NCBI RefSeq assembly: GCF_009727055.1
Contig: NC_052350.1
Coordinates: 21,891,364-21,955,363, forward strand
DNA length: 64,000 bases
From: Benincasa hispida
Taxonomy: Eukaryota > Streptophyta > Magnoliopsida > Cucurbitales > Cucurbitaceae
Direction of reading: 5' to 3'
The first letter of the stretch is position 1. Each line of letters begins with the position of its first letter. The position numbers and the translations under genes were made by a program. Positions 23,995-36,066 of this stretch are shown one piece after another. Under the pieces are notes generated by a model. It did not search any database, was not told the origin of the DNA, and worked only from the letters and a program-made list of their open reading frames with translations.

Positions 23995-25690
23995 TTAGAA
24001 AGGACATCTCAGCAGAATAAGAGAAAGAAACAAGTTATTGAAAATCTTTGTATTTTCTGCGAAAAGGAAGGTCACTTCAAGAAAGATTGTTCCAAGTACG
24101 CCAAGTGGTGTGTAAAGAAGAGTAAACTTCCTACTTTGGTTTTTTCTGAAGTTAATTAGCTTCTATACTCATAGATACTTGGTGGGTAGATTCTGGTGCT
24201 GCTACTCACATAAGTAAATCAATGTAGGGTTGTCTTTGGAGTCGGCCGCCAAGTGATGCTAAAAGATTCATCTATGTGGGCGATGACAAAGCAGTTTTAG
24301 TTAAAGCTATTGGGAATTTTAGATTATATTTAAAAACTTGTTGTTATTTAGATTTGAACAAGACTTGTCGTACCATCATTTAGACAAAATTTAGTTTCTA
24401 TTTCCAGTTTGGACAATTTTGGTTTTTTTTGTTCTTTTAGAAATAATAAAGTTAGTCTTTTTCAAGATTCTAAGCTTATTGATACCTGTTCTTTAATTGA
24501 TAATATATAAATATGCTTGATACTTTTGTTTCATTTAACAAAATCCCGTTATCTAATTTATGTGGTACAAAGTATAAATTAAATAAGTTTCGATATGTTA
24601 TGGCACAAGCGTTTAGGTCACATCTCTAAACATAGAATTCAAAGACTTATGTCAGATGAAATTATTGATTCCCTTTATTTAAGTGACTTTGACATTTGTG
24701 TGGAATGTATTAAGGCAAAATAGACAAACATAAGAAAATTAGATACCAACAAATGCTTAGACATCTTAGAACACATACTGACATTTTTGGTCCATTCCAT
24801 ACGACTTCTTAGAATGAACAACAATATTTGATTATGTTTATAGATGATTATTCAATATATGGGTATCTATATTTAGTTATGAGAAGTCTCAATCTTTGGA
24901 TGTTTTCAAGTCTTTCAAAGTTGAAGTTAAACTTTAATTTGGAAATAAAATTAACATTGTCAAATCTGATTGTGGTGGTGAATACTATGATAGATATGAT
25001 GGATCAGGTGAATGACGTCTAGGGCCATTTGCCAAATACCTAAAGGAATGTGGAATCGCCCTGCAATACACTATGCCGGAAAACCCAGCAAGAATGATGT
25101 GGTGAAAAGGCGAAATAGAATACTTAAGGATATGATAAGAAGTATGATTAGTCATTCTTTTCTACCAGAATCCTTCTGGGGTGAAGCACTAGAGACTGCA
25201 ACATATATCCTTAATAGGGTACCTAGTAAAATGGTAGTTAAAACTCCTTATGAGCCGTGGACAGAAAATAAGCCTAGTATTAAGAATCTTCATATCTGGG
25301 GTAGTCCAACTGAGTCTAGGCCTTACAGGACTAACGAAAGAAAATTGGACTTAAGAACTATTAGTTGCTTTTTTGTTGGGTATTCTAAGCGCTCTCGGGG
25401 TTTTAAGTTTTATGATCCCACTTCTAGATCATTGTTTGAGACAAGAAATGCTAGATTCCTTAAGGATCTTGAGTTTGGGGGAGAAGATAACATAAGGAAA
25501 GTTGTCTTTGAAGAGGAATTAGTTTCTTTTCCTAATGTGGTTATAAATGATGTTCAGACTCCAATTCCTGACTTCACTATTGAACCAATAATAAAATCAA
25601 GGTTTAATTACAATGGTAGTAACAAAAGCCATCTTGATTCCATGCTAATACAGGATGGACCAGATTGAACTAAAGGAGAATTCCACTATT
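23995..25690 (+). pseudogene. Ty1/copia gag-protease-integrase fragment (copy J), RT lost
   Basis: Motif order: CCHC zinc knuckle CIFCEKEGHFKKDC (about 24048-24090), protease WWVDSGAATHISKS (about 24180-24222), GAG-pre-integrase LWHKRLGHISKHRIQ (about 24600), integrase ICVECIKAK and GYLYL (24680-24870), then a clean 218-codon frame (25012-25668) with [34 protein letters not shown] and [18 protein letters not shown] and RNase H are absent: the integrase end lies about 90 bp from the polypurine tract, so they were deleted. The 5' end abuts the 3' LTR of copy I. Confidence 0.88.
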
Positions 25691-25758
25691 GAAATAACCT
25701 TTTTATGCGCGCTACAGGTTTATGTGATTTAATTACATTAGGTACATAGATATAGCCC

Positions 25759-25769
25759 AAGTGGGAGAT
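25759..25769 (+). promoter_or_regulatory. Polypurine tract of copia copy J
   Basis: AAGTGGGAGAT directly precedes TGTTAG, the start of the LTR. This is the standard plus-strand primer position. Confidence 0.85.
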
Positions 25770-26239
25770 TGTTAGACATATTTAAGTAATAATACGTGTA
25801 ATTAAAGTATGGGCTATGTATGTGGATTAATATTTTATCACATTTGGTTATTTTATTAGATTGGGCCCTATTATATGATCTAATTAATTATGACCCTAGA
25901 TTCCTAATTAAGTATGGACTTACGGGGTAGAAGCTCATTCTTAGTTAATTAGGGTTTAATGGGAACCCTAATTGAACTAGTATATAAAGAGATTTTAGGG
26001 CTATGGTCCCCAATATACCAAAACAATAAGCAGTTAGTCTTTCTTGAGTCCCAACTAGAGAGAGACCCACTAAGGGCATTTGAAGTTTTGGTTGAGTAAG
26101 ACCATAGTCATCTATCATCATCTTGAAGCTATCATTAGTTTTTCAATGGAATCTAGTATGTTATTTATTCTTGAAAATTTGGCATGATTGATCCTAGAGT
26201 TCATCTATTCAATATAGATATAAAGTAATTATGCTAACA
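25770..26239 (+). mobile_element. Complete 3' LTR of copia copy J (470 bp)
   Basis: Perfect inverted ends TGTTAG...CTAACA. A good TATA box (TATATAAAGAG, 25981-25991) lies near the middle, as expected for the U3/R border, followed by a CT/AG-rich leader. It is the best preserved LTR in the window. The 5' partner is not in the window. Confidence 0.88.
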
Positions 26240-27300
26240 ATTATTACTAACGAAATTTCAAGTATTAAATTGTTATTTTTATGAAAATTTAGAAACTATA
26301 ACTGTTTTTTAATTATCTATCCTTAAACTTTAAAAAGTTTTATTTTTACTACCCTTCAACTTTAAAATTACTTTAAAATAAATATCTTCTTTTCGCTAAA
26401 TTAAGCATGAGAATTGATGTTGTAGTTGATGTATAAAAATTAGAAAGCTTATTTGATATTATTTGTAATTATATAGAAGATTAAGATTTTTTGCCGTTAC
26501 CATTTATTTCGTCTCAATACAACACATTGTTAAAATCATTTATTAGTTCTTTTTCTTTGACTACAAATCATTTATTAGTTGATACTCAAATGTTGAAGGG
26601 TCAGGTGCGTTGTCCATGAGATTAGTTGAGATGCGCGTAAGCTGGCCCAAACACTAATAGATAAAAAAAATCATCTTATTTTGATGTGAATAATTAATGT
26701 TATAAATGATATCATATATTCTTTTAATACTAGTTATTGTGCCACTTTCATCTTATTTTGAAGGAGTTCTCCAAGGGGTAATTGTTTTAAATCACAAAAT
26801 TGCTGGAAATATTTTCAAATATAGCAAAATATCATTGTCTATCCGTGATAGACACTGATAGACACGTCAGTGATAGACAATGATAGATGTCTTTTAGTGT
26901 CTATCCCTAATAGACACTAACATTAAGCTATATTTGTAAATAAGTTGACTCATTTTCTTATATTTAAAAACAATCATTCTCTTTAAGGTTTTTCAAAGTT
27001 CATTGAGGTGAAATTCAAACTTTTAAAAATCTACCCACAAAGGTAATGGATATTTTGTACAATTTAATAAAAAAATATAATTAAAAATTATAGTCCATGA
27101 ATTTTGTTATTTTTAAAATTCATGAATCTAATAAACATAAAATTCAAATAAATATCCTAATAGTATTATAAAGCAATTAACTTTTAAAAATTTTAAAATT
27201 TTTAAAGACCTAGATACGAAATTAAAAGCTAAAGTTAACTTGAAGTTGTAATTTCACCAAACAAAAAGTAGTAAGAATAGGGCATGATCAAGCACCTACT
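26240..27300. other. AT-rich intergenic DNA with a MULE-type MITE remnant (26775-26998)
   Basis: No gene. At 26775-26998 the sequence GGGGTAATTGTTTTAAATC...ATATAGCAAAATATC, central GTCTATC...GATAGAC palindromes, then ATATTTGTAAATAAG...ATCATTCTCTTTAAG is the same family as the MITE at 52239-52531, here without a clear target duplication. Confidence 0.6.
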
Positions 27301-27483
27301 TAGCTTATTTTCAACGAAGAAAGTCTTATTACGAGTCCAGTCAAAAAACAAGGTTATGTTCGATGGTAGGTTCCAACCAAAATTACCACCAACATCTTAG
27401 TTGACTGTGTAGACAACTTGTAGGAGAGTCCCAACGAGGAAAAGACGAGCAATTAAATTCAAATTAGTTAGTTTTGTAGCCAT
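27301..27483 (-). pseudogene. Phytocyanin (blue copper protein) exon-1 pseudogene
   Basis: On minus from ATG at 27483: a hydrophobic signal peptide (NLIARLFLVGTLLQVVYTV), then, after an in-frame TAA at 27397-27399, DVGGNFGWNLPSNITLFFDW and NKTFFVENKL. The pattern VGD..GW....N..F.DWA..K.F.VGDKL is the start of phytocyanins. The frame stops at the position where exon 1 of this family ends (..DKL|GT), and the expected donor is degraded (CTAAGTAGGT). No exon 2 with the copper site is found to the left. An intact family member lies 10 kb to the right on the same strand but is not a recent duplicate by sequence. Confidence 0.75.
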
Positions 27484-28366
27484 CGTATGATGAGAGAATA
27501 TAATTGAGAAGAAAAAATTATCACAAAGGATAGCTTTTTTATAGATGTTTAGTACCATGGGAACAACAGGAACAAGTCAAGGTCCAAACTCGTAGTTGGT
27601 TAACATCCAACAACATATATAAGAAAACGTGTACGATTATGTAAATGGCAGTAATTGAAAGAACAATACGAAACATCTCTCACTGGGCAAACAACACTTG
27701 TATGCAGAAAGGAACTCGATGACCATGTCTTTTACTTTTCTTATCTCATCTTTTTTCATTTATATTTAGTGAATCAAATTGTAATCTACCATTTATTATG
27801 AACTAAATTAACATTATAATAATTGAAAATGCAAAAGAAAATTGAAATTGATGTGGAACTCTTCTTTTGTTGAGAAAACTTTTCGCTTCCAAGAGTTTTG
27901 TGTTTAACTTTAATGATTCAGTTTCATGCTCGCATATGTGCACGACTCCGTTGAACTAGCACAAAGTGCATTTTCATGTGCTCTTTCCAGTGATGAATGT
28001 CTTTTTCAATTGTCTCTCCAAAAAATATATTAGATGTAATTATAGGAGGTAAAATGAACTTTTGATAACAATTGCGATTAAGAATATATTGTGAATGAAC
28101 GACTTGCATGTAATGATTAAATCAACCTACTTAGTTTCATTGAGAAGTAACAACTTACAACTAAGAAGATATTTGAATAATTACAACATCGCCAATGCAC
28201 AAGAGTTCTTAAGGTATTTTCTAATATACATCCAAACTTCCAACTTTACTTAAAAAAACTACCCACAATGCTCTTGTTGGCATTTTTACAAACACCATGA
28301 ATGCGTTAATCAATAAAAATACCTTTATGATATAATCCAACTAATAACCACATGAGTAAATTAAGA
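27484..28366. other. AT-rich intergenic DNA
   Basis: Nothing recognisable. The minus ORF at 27924-28109 has no motif. Confidence 0.35.
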
Positions 28367-28379
28367 CACTACAAAAATT

Positions 28380-28620
28380 ATGGGCTTTAATGTCGGTTTA
28401 AAACTGACATTAAAAGCTTTAATGTTTGTTGACAATCGACATAAAAGATCATGTTATAAAATGTCTTTAATGTTGGTTGCCTTTAATGTCGATTTTAATG
28501 CCTTCAATGTCGGTATGAAACTGACATTAAAGATATTTTATAACACAATCTTCAATTGCGGTTGTCAACCAACACTAAAGCCTTTTAATGTCAGTTTTAA
28601 ACCGACATTAAAACCCAGAA
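28380..28620. repeat. CACTA subterminal repeats (TTTAATGTCGGTTT / AAACCGACATTAAA)
   Basis: At least five direct and inverted copies, several arranged as palindromes with a short loop (TTTAATGTCGGTTTAAAACTGACATTAAA at the left). Such subterminal arrays are transposase binding sites in CACTA elements. Confidence 0.8.
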
Positions 28621-29446
28621 TTATCGTCCATTTTTCCAATTATTATCTTTTTTTTTAATGCCATGGTCCAATCCACTTTTAATGGTCAAAAAGTTAAAAA
28701 CGACATTGTAATAATTTGTCCACAAACAAGAATTGTTTTTATATATTAAGATCTCAACAAACACAAAAATTTAAATCTAAGTCTTGCTCACAAAGTATGA
28801 ATACTAGTTAGCTCCCAAAGAAAATAACAAAATTTATACTTACAAAGCAGTAGTTGGGTGCTTACATATCACAAAAATCACAAAATAAAATCTTAATTGC
28901 TTTTGTATATACAACTTAACTTTCGACAAATACAAAAAATTAACAAAAAATTGAGAGAGTTGGTTGTCTACTTTGGAGTGTCATTACTATCGTCCCAAAA
29001 AAATCTATAAAGAAGACTTGCTTAAGTATATAAAATCAAGAATAATTTAAAAATAAATGAATCATACTAAAATAAAATTATAAAGTATGAAAACTATATA
29101 CAAACTTACCAAAAGGAATGAATGCAAAATTTGCTATTCTTTTCTCAATTCTATGGATGAGTTTGTTATGACCTCTATCCAGAACCTCCTTGTACTTGTG
29201 CAAGCAATGTCATATGAGAGTGTATAAATAAAAAATATAAGTTGCGTTAATATAGGCAATTTATAAATAACAAAAGAAATGAACTCAAGCCATAAACAAC
29301 TACCATAGCTACACAATAGTCATTGTAATGATCCCAAATTTCAATGCTAAACTAAGAAACATTACCATATTTTAACCTACAACTAACTTTATAACTCTTA
29401 TATTTTAGAAAAATTTTGGCAGCATGACAGCACTACCACAACAATA

Positions 29447-29481
<35 letters not shown>

Positions 29482-30753
29482 TTTAACACCTGTTTAAAGA
29501 AATGCACTTCCAACAATATTCAAACAACAATCTTCTCTCAATAGAACAAACAACATAAACAACAATGATTTATAAAAACTCAGATCTGATTACTCACTTG
29601 ACTTCAAATCTCAAAAGTTGTCACATGGGCATTCGATCTTATACCTCCAAATTCATGGACTCAATTCCTATCAATGAAATGAAAAGCCAAAAAACAAAAA
29701 CTCAGCAAAGTTCAAAATTTCATCAATCTAAACAAATATCACAATAAACCACAAAATCTACAGAAAAAAGTGATTTCAAAAGCCAACAAACATAAGTAGT
29801 TAGCATAAGAAAGGAGAGGCAAACAAGCATTAGAATAGTAAATACTAAACAGTAAGCTAAATGAATGATAAGAGAAGATAAGAGAAGAAAAGTAAAAATG
29901 AGAGAAAGAAAGAGAGATAAACCTTGCAGAATGTTACAATTAAGAAGTTTGGAAAATGAATGAGAGGAAGTGTGGGATTGACACAAATATTCCATTACCA
30001 TATATCCTCTCCATTGACACAAAAATTCTATTACCATAAAGAGAACAAGACTTGAATAGCTTAAGTTCCACAAATCTATTTCTCAAAAATTATGAAATGA
30101 CTCCACAAATCCCTATACTACCCTACGTGAAGAATGTCTGAAGTACTAAACTAGAACAAAATTTTGAAGTAAACAAACCCAAATACTCATTTTGCCTCTT
30201 TCTTCTTCCACTTGTTCAAACATCCAAAAACATGTCATATCACAAGCACACACTCTTAACGAAGGGACATTCAAGCAGAAAAGCAAATGGTTCTATTAAC
30301 ACTAAATATCCAATAGAATGAATATAAACTATTTTGTTGATGGCATAATAGATAACCAAATTACCTTCTTTTGAATCAATAGATCATGGAGGTGAGGGAA
30401 ATAACATAATGGATAACCAAACAACGTTCTTTTGAATTCCAAAACCAACCTACAAAGAGAGTTTCAATATACATCATGTTATGGTAGATGCAAGACAGCC
30501 TAATTATAAATAAAACTTATTGGCCCAACACCAGTAAATAAATAGCATCAGAATTAAAGTCAACCTCTGGATTGATGTGAGTAAGAACAATATTCTTGTC
30601 CATCAGTCTAATTATAGGATGGTTTCCATTTTCATTTTAGTAAGATTTTCAGCAAGTAACCCACTCCACGATGCCTCATCCTCAATATTGAGGTGATAAA
30701 TAGATCATTATCAAATAGAAAGATGTAAACATGCTCAAAAGTAGTGAACTTAC

Positions 30754-30901
30754 TTCACCAGCACTTTCCAGCTCTTCTTCTGAGCAACCAGACCAAAGTG
30801 GATGAACTCTAAAAGCTCCTTCCATCTTGGCAAAGAATTCTTGGACAGAAGCACTATCCCTTTTAGGGTCGGGGGCATTATTCGAAAATGACACAATAAA
30901 G
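30754..30901 (-). pseudogene. VPS9A: Captured exon of a VPS9A-like Rab5 guanine-nucleotide exchange factor gene
   Basis: On minus a 148-bp exon with AG acceptor (TTGGCAG|CTTT) and GT donor (GGTGAA|GTAAGT) encodes FIVSFSNNAPDP, then VQEFFAKMEGAF, HPLWSGCSEEELESAGE. This is the N-terminal helical region of plant VPS9A upstream of its catalytic VPS9 domain. VPS9A activates endosomal Rab5 (ARA7/RHA1). Only this exon is present: no first exon, no VPS9 domain. The reading frame and both splice sites are undamaged, so the capture is fairly young or the exon is still spliced. Confidence 0.85.
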
Positions 30902-31430
30902 CTGCCAATATAAAGTGTTCAGTCAAAACTGTCAAAACTTTATGCATATGTATATTACTATTCAAACTCAAAAATCAATGTCCTCTAACATGCTAAAGAC
31001 TTGTCTCTGAAGAGAGAATAATAAACCTTAATAATCATTGCTCAACTCTTTCAATACATAGTAACAAAACAATATCAATCTGAAACTCGAAAAATTGAAG
31101 CACACTCATAGATATATACACACATCCACGCATGTATATATTAAGCGTAGAAATCTTATGAATCCCCAGCGTATATACCAAGTTTGAGATTGAAATTGCC
31201 CAAACTCCATAGTCCAAATTATAAGCTGGTGAGTCACTTAAGTTTGAGTCTATACACTTTTATATGTCTACTTCACTCCAAATTTACAGTGAATATTTTC
31301 ATCATTAAAAGAATTAACAGAGCTGAAAATTAGTATCCATACCAAACATGCACAAACCCACATGCATTTCCTCTAAAAAATAAAAAATAAAAACATTTTA
31401 GAAGAAAAGAATCAAGAAAATGAGTAAAAC

Positions 31431-31700
31431 CTTCAATTCGTGGAAACATGAGTTGTGAAGCTGGATCAAGTGCGGTTGTTCAACAGGCAAGGAAGATTGT
31501 ATCTTACACCTAAGAGAAAATAAAGAAATTGTTTGAAGAACTAAAAGAGGAGGACATCTCTCACTAGGCAGCGATATACGGTGGATTCTAATTTCGTTGT
31601 TGGGAAACTGAAATTTCTGGTCCGTGGCCGGAATAGCATCAAGTTCCCCAAGACGGACGTCGCTATGAAACACCACCGATTTGAACCCTAAATGGCTCAT
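31431..31700 (-). pseudogene. CPL2: Captured exon 1 of a CPL2-like RNA polymerase II CTD phosphatase gene
   Basis: On minus, from ATG at 31700, 90 codons: MSHLGFKSVVFHSDVRLGEL, NNEIRIHRISLPSERCPPLL, then VLQTISLFSLRCK and CFHELK at the end, where the next bases (GTTTTA) can act as a donor. It matches the N-terminus of plant CPL2 up to the residue before TAVV..GDEE. The catalytic DLDETL domain lies in later exons and is absent. The frame is intact. The 5' flank to about 31970 may be captured 5'UTR. With the VPS9A-like exon 530 bp downstream on the same strand, a chimeric transcript is possible. Confidence 0.85.
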
Positions 31701-31975
31701 TCGGAACAAAGTATAGAAAACGTGGGAAAAAATCACAAAAAGAAGAGAATGAGGGGGAGAAAAACATAGGCAAATATTGATGAACGGAGGCGGATCTAAA
31801 CGATCTGCACGATCGACGAAAAATAGAGGCGGATCGATGAACGAAGGCTAGATCTGCACACGGAGGCCAGATCTGCACAACGAAAAGACCTGCATGGCGA
31901 ACAGACATGTACCCACAATCGACAAACTATGACAGACTCTTCACTTATGATCGACAGACGAATGGCAAGGGTTTG

Positions 31976-33466
31976 TGATAACTTGTAGAAATACAAGTTA
32001 TTGTGACTCAAAAGTTAGAACAATTAGGGTCTTTAATGATAAAATCTCATCATTCTTAGAGAAAACTCATGAAATTACTCAAACACTATCAAACTCATGC
32101 AAAATAGTGTTTATTACTAAACTACTGCGGCGTTAACGCATAATATTGCAGGATTTCAACAAAGATTCTAAGTGTCACAGGCAACGTCAACGTATAGGCA
32201 TGCGTCAGAGGGGTTCCAATGCAAGAAAGATTCATTGATTTAGGTTGTTTGTGTCAAATCACCACTTGTAAGTATGGGCATCTACAGCTGGCGGCGTCTG
32301 AAAAGTATCTGAGTGTCAGGCGGCTGACCAAGGTATGGAATTTAATGCTGCCCCATCATCAAGTTGGTGAAGAACGACACCTATAAATAGAAGAAATCCC
32401 ACTAGATGAGAGGATCTTAGCTCAAATTATATAATTCTGAAATTTAGAGACTTAGAGTTGTGTTGTTGTGATAAGAAGAACACAAAAAGGAAGAGAACCA
32501 CCCCCATCGTCGATCAAGGAGTAGAGAAAATTGAGCTTGAGAGAGAATTTTCTTCCATTTCTTCTACAAGTTAGTTGTACACGAATTCGAATTGAGCCAA
32601 AGAGGACAAGAGATTGTACTCTACTGCTTAACTCCTTTATTTTCATCTGAATTATAATATTCTTCATCTCATTTGATTGAGTATTAATCTTGTAAAGACA
32701 ATCAGTTTCTTTATGAATTTACATATTTGATCTACTTCACTTCGCCACTGTTTATTTCTTGCTTTACGTTAGATGCATCTATAACTTCATGCAAAATCCA
32801 TTTCTAAACGCTTAAGCCAACTGAATCACTTGGTAAAAGCTACTTTAGTATGAATTATTCGAGAGAATAAACAAGCAAGCATTAAGTTAGAAACGCTTGG
32901 TACATCTAGAGATAGACGCACTAGTGTTTTATTGCATTCTGTGACTAACGCATACATCCTAGAGATAGAGAATTGTATGACATTCGCATTGAGAAATGTT
33001 GAATAGAAAGTAAGCATAAATGTAACGCATAAATGGAGATAAGCAAGTCATTTCATCCGCATCATATTCTTGTACTTGTACATCTCACTTAGATCGACGC
33101 ATATCCCCTGCACTAAACTCCATTTTCACACGACCCCCTATTTTCTACTTGACCCTTTTTGTAACTTCTTGCACGCACACAGTAAATAACTCATTTCACA
33201 TTCACTTAGGATAATTCTACATCAACTACAATGCAAGCTCTGCGTTAGCTTTAATCTGAATCCTTGAGTTTGACCCTGGACTTACCAAGAACCTAAGTTG
33301 GATTTATACTTGGATCTGATTCAGAAAAATTTGAACGCATATAGAGGAGTGTCACGCGTCCCTTTACACATCACTAACGCATCAACGCATAATTCACATT
33401 TGCACTTATTTTTTCAATTACCTTATACAATACACTCCTAAGCTCGCATCACGAATTCAACGAACA
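31976..33466 (+). mobile_element. Probable solo LTR (about 1.5 kb)
   Basis: Begins TGATAACTTGTAGAAATACAAG and ends CAACGAACA (TG...CA), flanked by GTTTG on the left and GTTTT on the right (4 of 5). A good TATA box (CCTATAAATAGAAG, about 32380) supports + orientation. AACGCAT-type words are frequent in the second half (TAACGCATCAACGCATAA). No PBS, PPT or coding domain is inside. A Ty3/gypsy origin is a guess. Confidence 0.55.
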
Positions 33467-33504
33467 GTTTTGAAGAGAGAAGTGAGAAAGAAGAGGGTCT
33501 GAGT

Positions 33505-35905
33505 ATCTTAAAATTTTCAACAGTTTTAGAGCTTTTGTGAAAACTCAACATTTAGTTGTCATAAAGTGCTTTCATAGTGATTTAGACGGTGAATACACAC
33601 CTAAAAATTTTTCTCGTTTACTTACTTCGGATGGGACTATACATCAGACCTTCTGTACTGATACTCCTAAACAAAATGACATTGTTGAAAGGAAACATCG
33701 CCATCTGGTTGAAACAACTCGTTCATTTTAGTTGCCAGCTGATGTTCTTAGTGTTTTTTTTTGTGGGAAGCAATTCTTATTGCCACTCATGTGATTAATA
33801 GAATTCCAACCTCGCACAACTCAGGCTTATCCCCTTTTGAAAAACTATATGGATATGTGCCAGATTATTACTCATTATGCATTTTTTGTTGCACTTGTTT
33901 TGTTCTTCGACCTAAATGTGAGCACAAAGATTGTCTTTTCGATCTGGCTTATGTGTTTTTTTAGGCTATGGTGTTGGTCGAAAGGGATATCGTTGTTTTG
34001 ATCTGAATAGTCAAAAATGTATTTTTCTTGTCATGTTGTATTTTAGAGCAAATTTCTTTCTTCTCTATTCCTACTAGTTTTCATCGTATGACAAAGTTAG
34101 ATTTTATTCTCATTGATCATTTTGATATTAACACTGAAACAAATTCATCTTTAGTTCTAGTTGCTTCTACTGATAACATGATACAATATGATACTTTGGT
34201 TGTTGAGACATCCAATTCTCACTCTTCTTCGTTGGCCACACAATCACCTTGTTGAGGTTGTAAATGATCCTCCACTGCGTCAGTCCGCTTGTGTTCATAT
34301 ATCTACTAAACTACCAAACTTTTTTTATTCTTCTTATTCTTGTTCCTTTACCTCTTTTATTGCTTCTATTCATCGTTTCTCTAAATCTTCATCCTTTAGA
34401 GAAGTTGTTTGTGATCCCCTTTGGCAAGATGCTTTGGCTGAGGAACTTACTGCTCTACATCAAACTCATACATGGGATTTAGTATCATTGTCATCTGGAA
34501 AATGCCCCATCGGTTCTCGTTGGGTTTACAAGATTAGAACTAAATATGATGGATCCATTGAACAATACAATGCTCGAATGTTTCAAAGGCTACTCCTAAG
34601 AGTATGGTATAGATTATGAAGAAACCTTTGCTCCTATTGCAAAAATGACAACTGTTCACACTATTATCGTAGTGGCTTCAATTTTCAATGGAGAATATCT
34701 ATGATGAATGTCAATAATGCTTTTTTGAATGGTGATTTTTGTGAAGAAGTTTATATGATGTCCCTTCCCGATGTTATCCACCAACACAGTGAAGTTTTTA
34801 GGCTTTGTAAAACACTTTATGGTCTCAAACAAGCACCTTGTGCTTGGTTTGAAAAGTTCCCTATGGTAATTACTTTGCCTGGTTTCATTCCTGGTCATTA
34901 TGAATCTACCTTATTTATCAAGCGTACAGATGCAGGTCATAACTTATTATCATTGTATATTGATGACATGATTATTACTGGTGATGATTGTGTTGGAATA
35001 GAATATTTGAAATCGGAGTTATCTCATTTTTTTTGTCATGAAATATTTGGGGGCACTACGTTACTTTCTGGGCATTGAGGTCGCATGTTCCTCAAAAAGT
35101 TGTCTCTTATCTCAGTCAAAGTATATTGGTGATTTGTTTGAGCATGCTCATCTCACTGACAATGAAATTGTGGATACTCCTCTTAAGACCAATGCTCGAT
35201 ACTCTCCATTACATGGACTTCCTTCGTTTGATTCCAACTCGTGTTGTTGGGAGGTTGGTTTATCTCATTGTGACTCGTCCAGATATTGTGCTTGCTGTTC
35301 ACGTGGTTAGTCAATTTGTCACTGCTCCTATTAAAGTTAATTGGGTTGTTGTTCTTCGTATTCTTAGGTATCTTCAAGGCACTCAGTTTAGAGTATTTTG
35401 TTTCCTTCCACATAATCTTGAAAATTACGAGCTTACTCTGATGCGGAGGGCTGGTGATCTTACAAATCACAAGTCAACCATTAGATTCTGTGTTTTTCTT
35501 GTGATTCTCTTATTTCGTGGAAGAGTAAGAAACAAAGTATTATTTCTCGTTCTTCTATAGAAGCCGAGTATAGTGCCATGGCCTTGACTAATTGTGAAAT
35601 TATTTGGCTACGTTGGTTTGCTTGCAAATATGGGTGTTTATATTTGTCATCTTACTCCATTATATTGTGACAATCAGAGTGTTATCAGATAGTACGTAAT
35701 TCAGGTTTTTATGAGAGAACCAAGCATATTTAGATTGATTTTCATGTCACTCAACATCATCTTCAACTTGGTACCATTTCATTGTCGTTTGTTCCCTCTT
35801 CTTTGCAGATTGTTGATATGTTTACTAAGGCTCACTCCACTTTGCGTTTCTTTTTTTTTTTTTTTTTTTGTTTGACAAACTCTATATGCTTATTGTTGTA
35901 GCATC
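33505..35905 (+). pseudogene. Ty1/copia (Tork-like) pol, degraded (copy K)
   Basis: Starts inside integrase (FHSDLDGEY, GTIHQTFCTDTPKQNDIVER, NRIPTSHNSGLSPFEKLYGY). RT follows (DPLWQDALAEEL, GSRWVYKIRTKYDGSIEQYN, NNAFLNGDF, LYGLKQAPCAWFEKF, SLYIDDMIITGDD with YIDD in place of YVDD), then RNase H (HEIFG/KYLGALRYFLGIEVA, RPDIVLAVHVVSQF, GDLTNHKSTI, YCDNQSV). At least eight frameshifts or stops. The 5' half (gag, protease, 5' LTR) is missing. Confidence 0.9.
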
Positions 35906-35920
35906 AGGAGTTTGTGGGGA

Positions 35921-36066
35921 TGTTAATGTATATTATTATAACGGTATATTAGTCTTTTACTTGTCTCTCTTTATTTACCCTACCTATATAAACTTCATTA
36001 GTGTATATGTCTTGGTTAACTTTGATGAATAAAAAAAAAAAAACTATTTGTTCTCTCTATTTTTCA
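35921..36066 (+). mobile_element. Short 3' LTR of copia copy K with polypurine tract
   Basis: The purine tract AGGAGTTTGTGGGGA (35906-35920) is followed by TGTTAATGTATATTATTATAAC, a TATATAAAC box at about 35986 and a probable end near 36066. The short (~146 bp) length with this sequence pattern is typical of Tork-like copia elements. The right end is approximate. Confidence 0.7.

Larger units (their letters stand above)
28367..31975. mobile_element. CACTA-type transposon, left terminus present, right terminus not found
   Basis: CACTACAAAAA at 28367-28377 is a CACTA (En/Spm) terminus, followed by subterminal repeats of TTTAATGTCGGTTTAAA and inverted copies. I found no TTTTTGTAGTG partner before the solo LTR at 31976, so the right limit given here is only the point where the next element starts. 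No transposase motif is seen. Between the terminus and the LTR lie two captured host exons on minus and mostly AT-rich filler, including a 31-bp A-tract near 29449. Confidence 0.55.

Noticed and set aside
29134..30073. Minus ORFs of 60 and 116 codons
   Set aside because: Hydrophobic, AT-rich frames without motifs; probably chance ORFs in transposon filler.
30500..30690. Possible third captured exon on minus (frame with EDEASWSGLLAENL)
   Set aside because: The short frame has no family I recognise and weak splice borders.
31970..32050. Right terminus of the CACTA element
   Set aside because: No TTTTTGTAGTG or inverted TTTAATGTCGG repeats here; the sequence is better explained as the start of a solo LTR.
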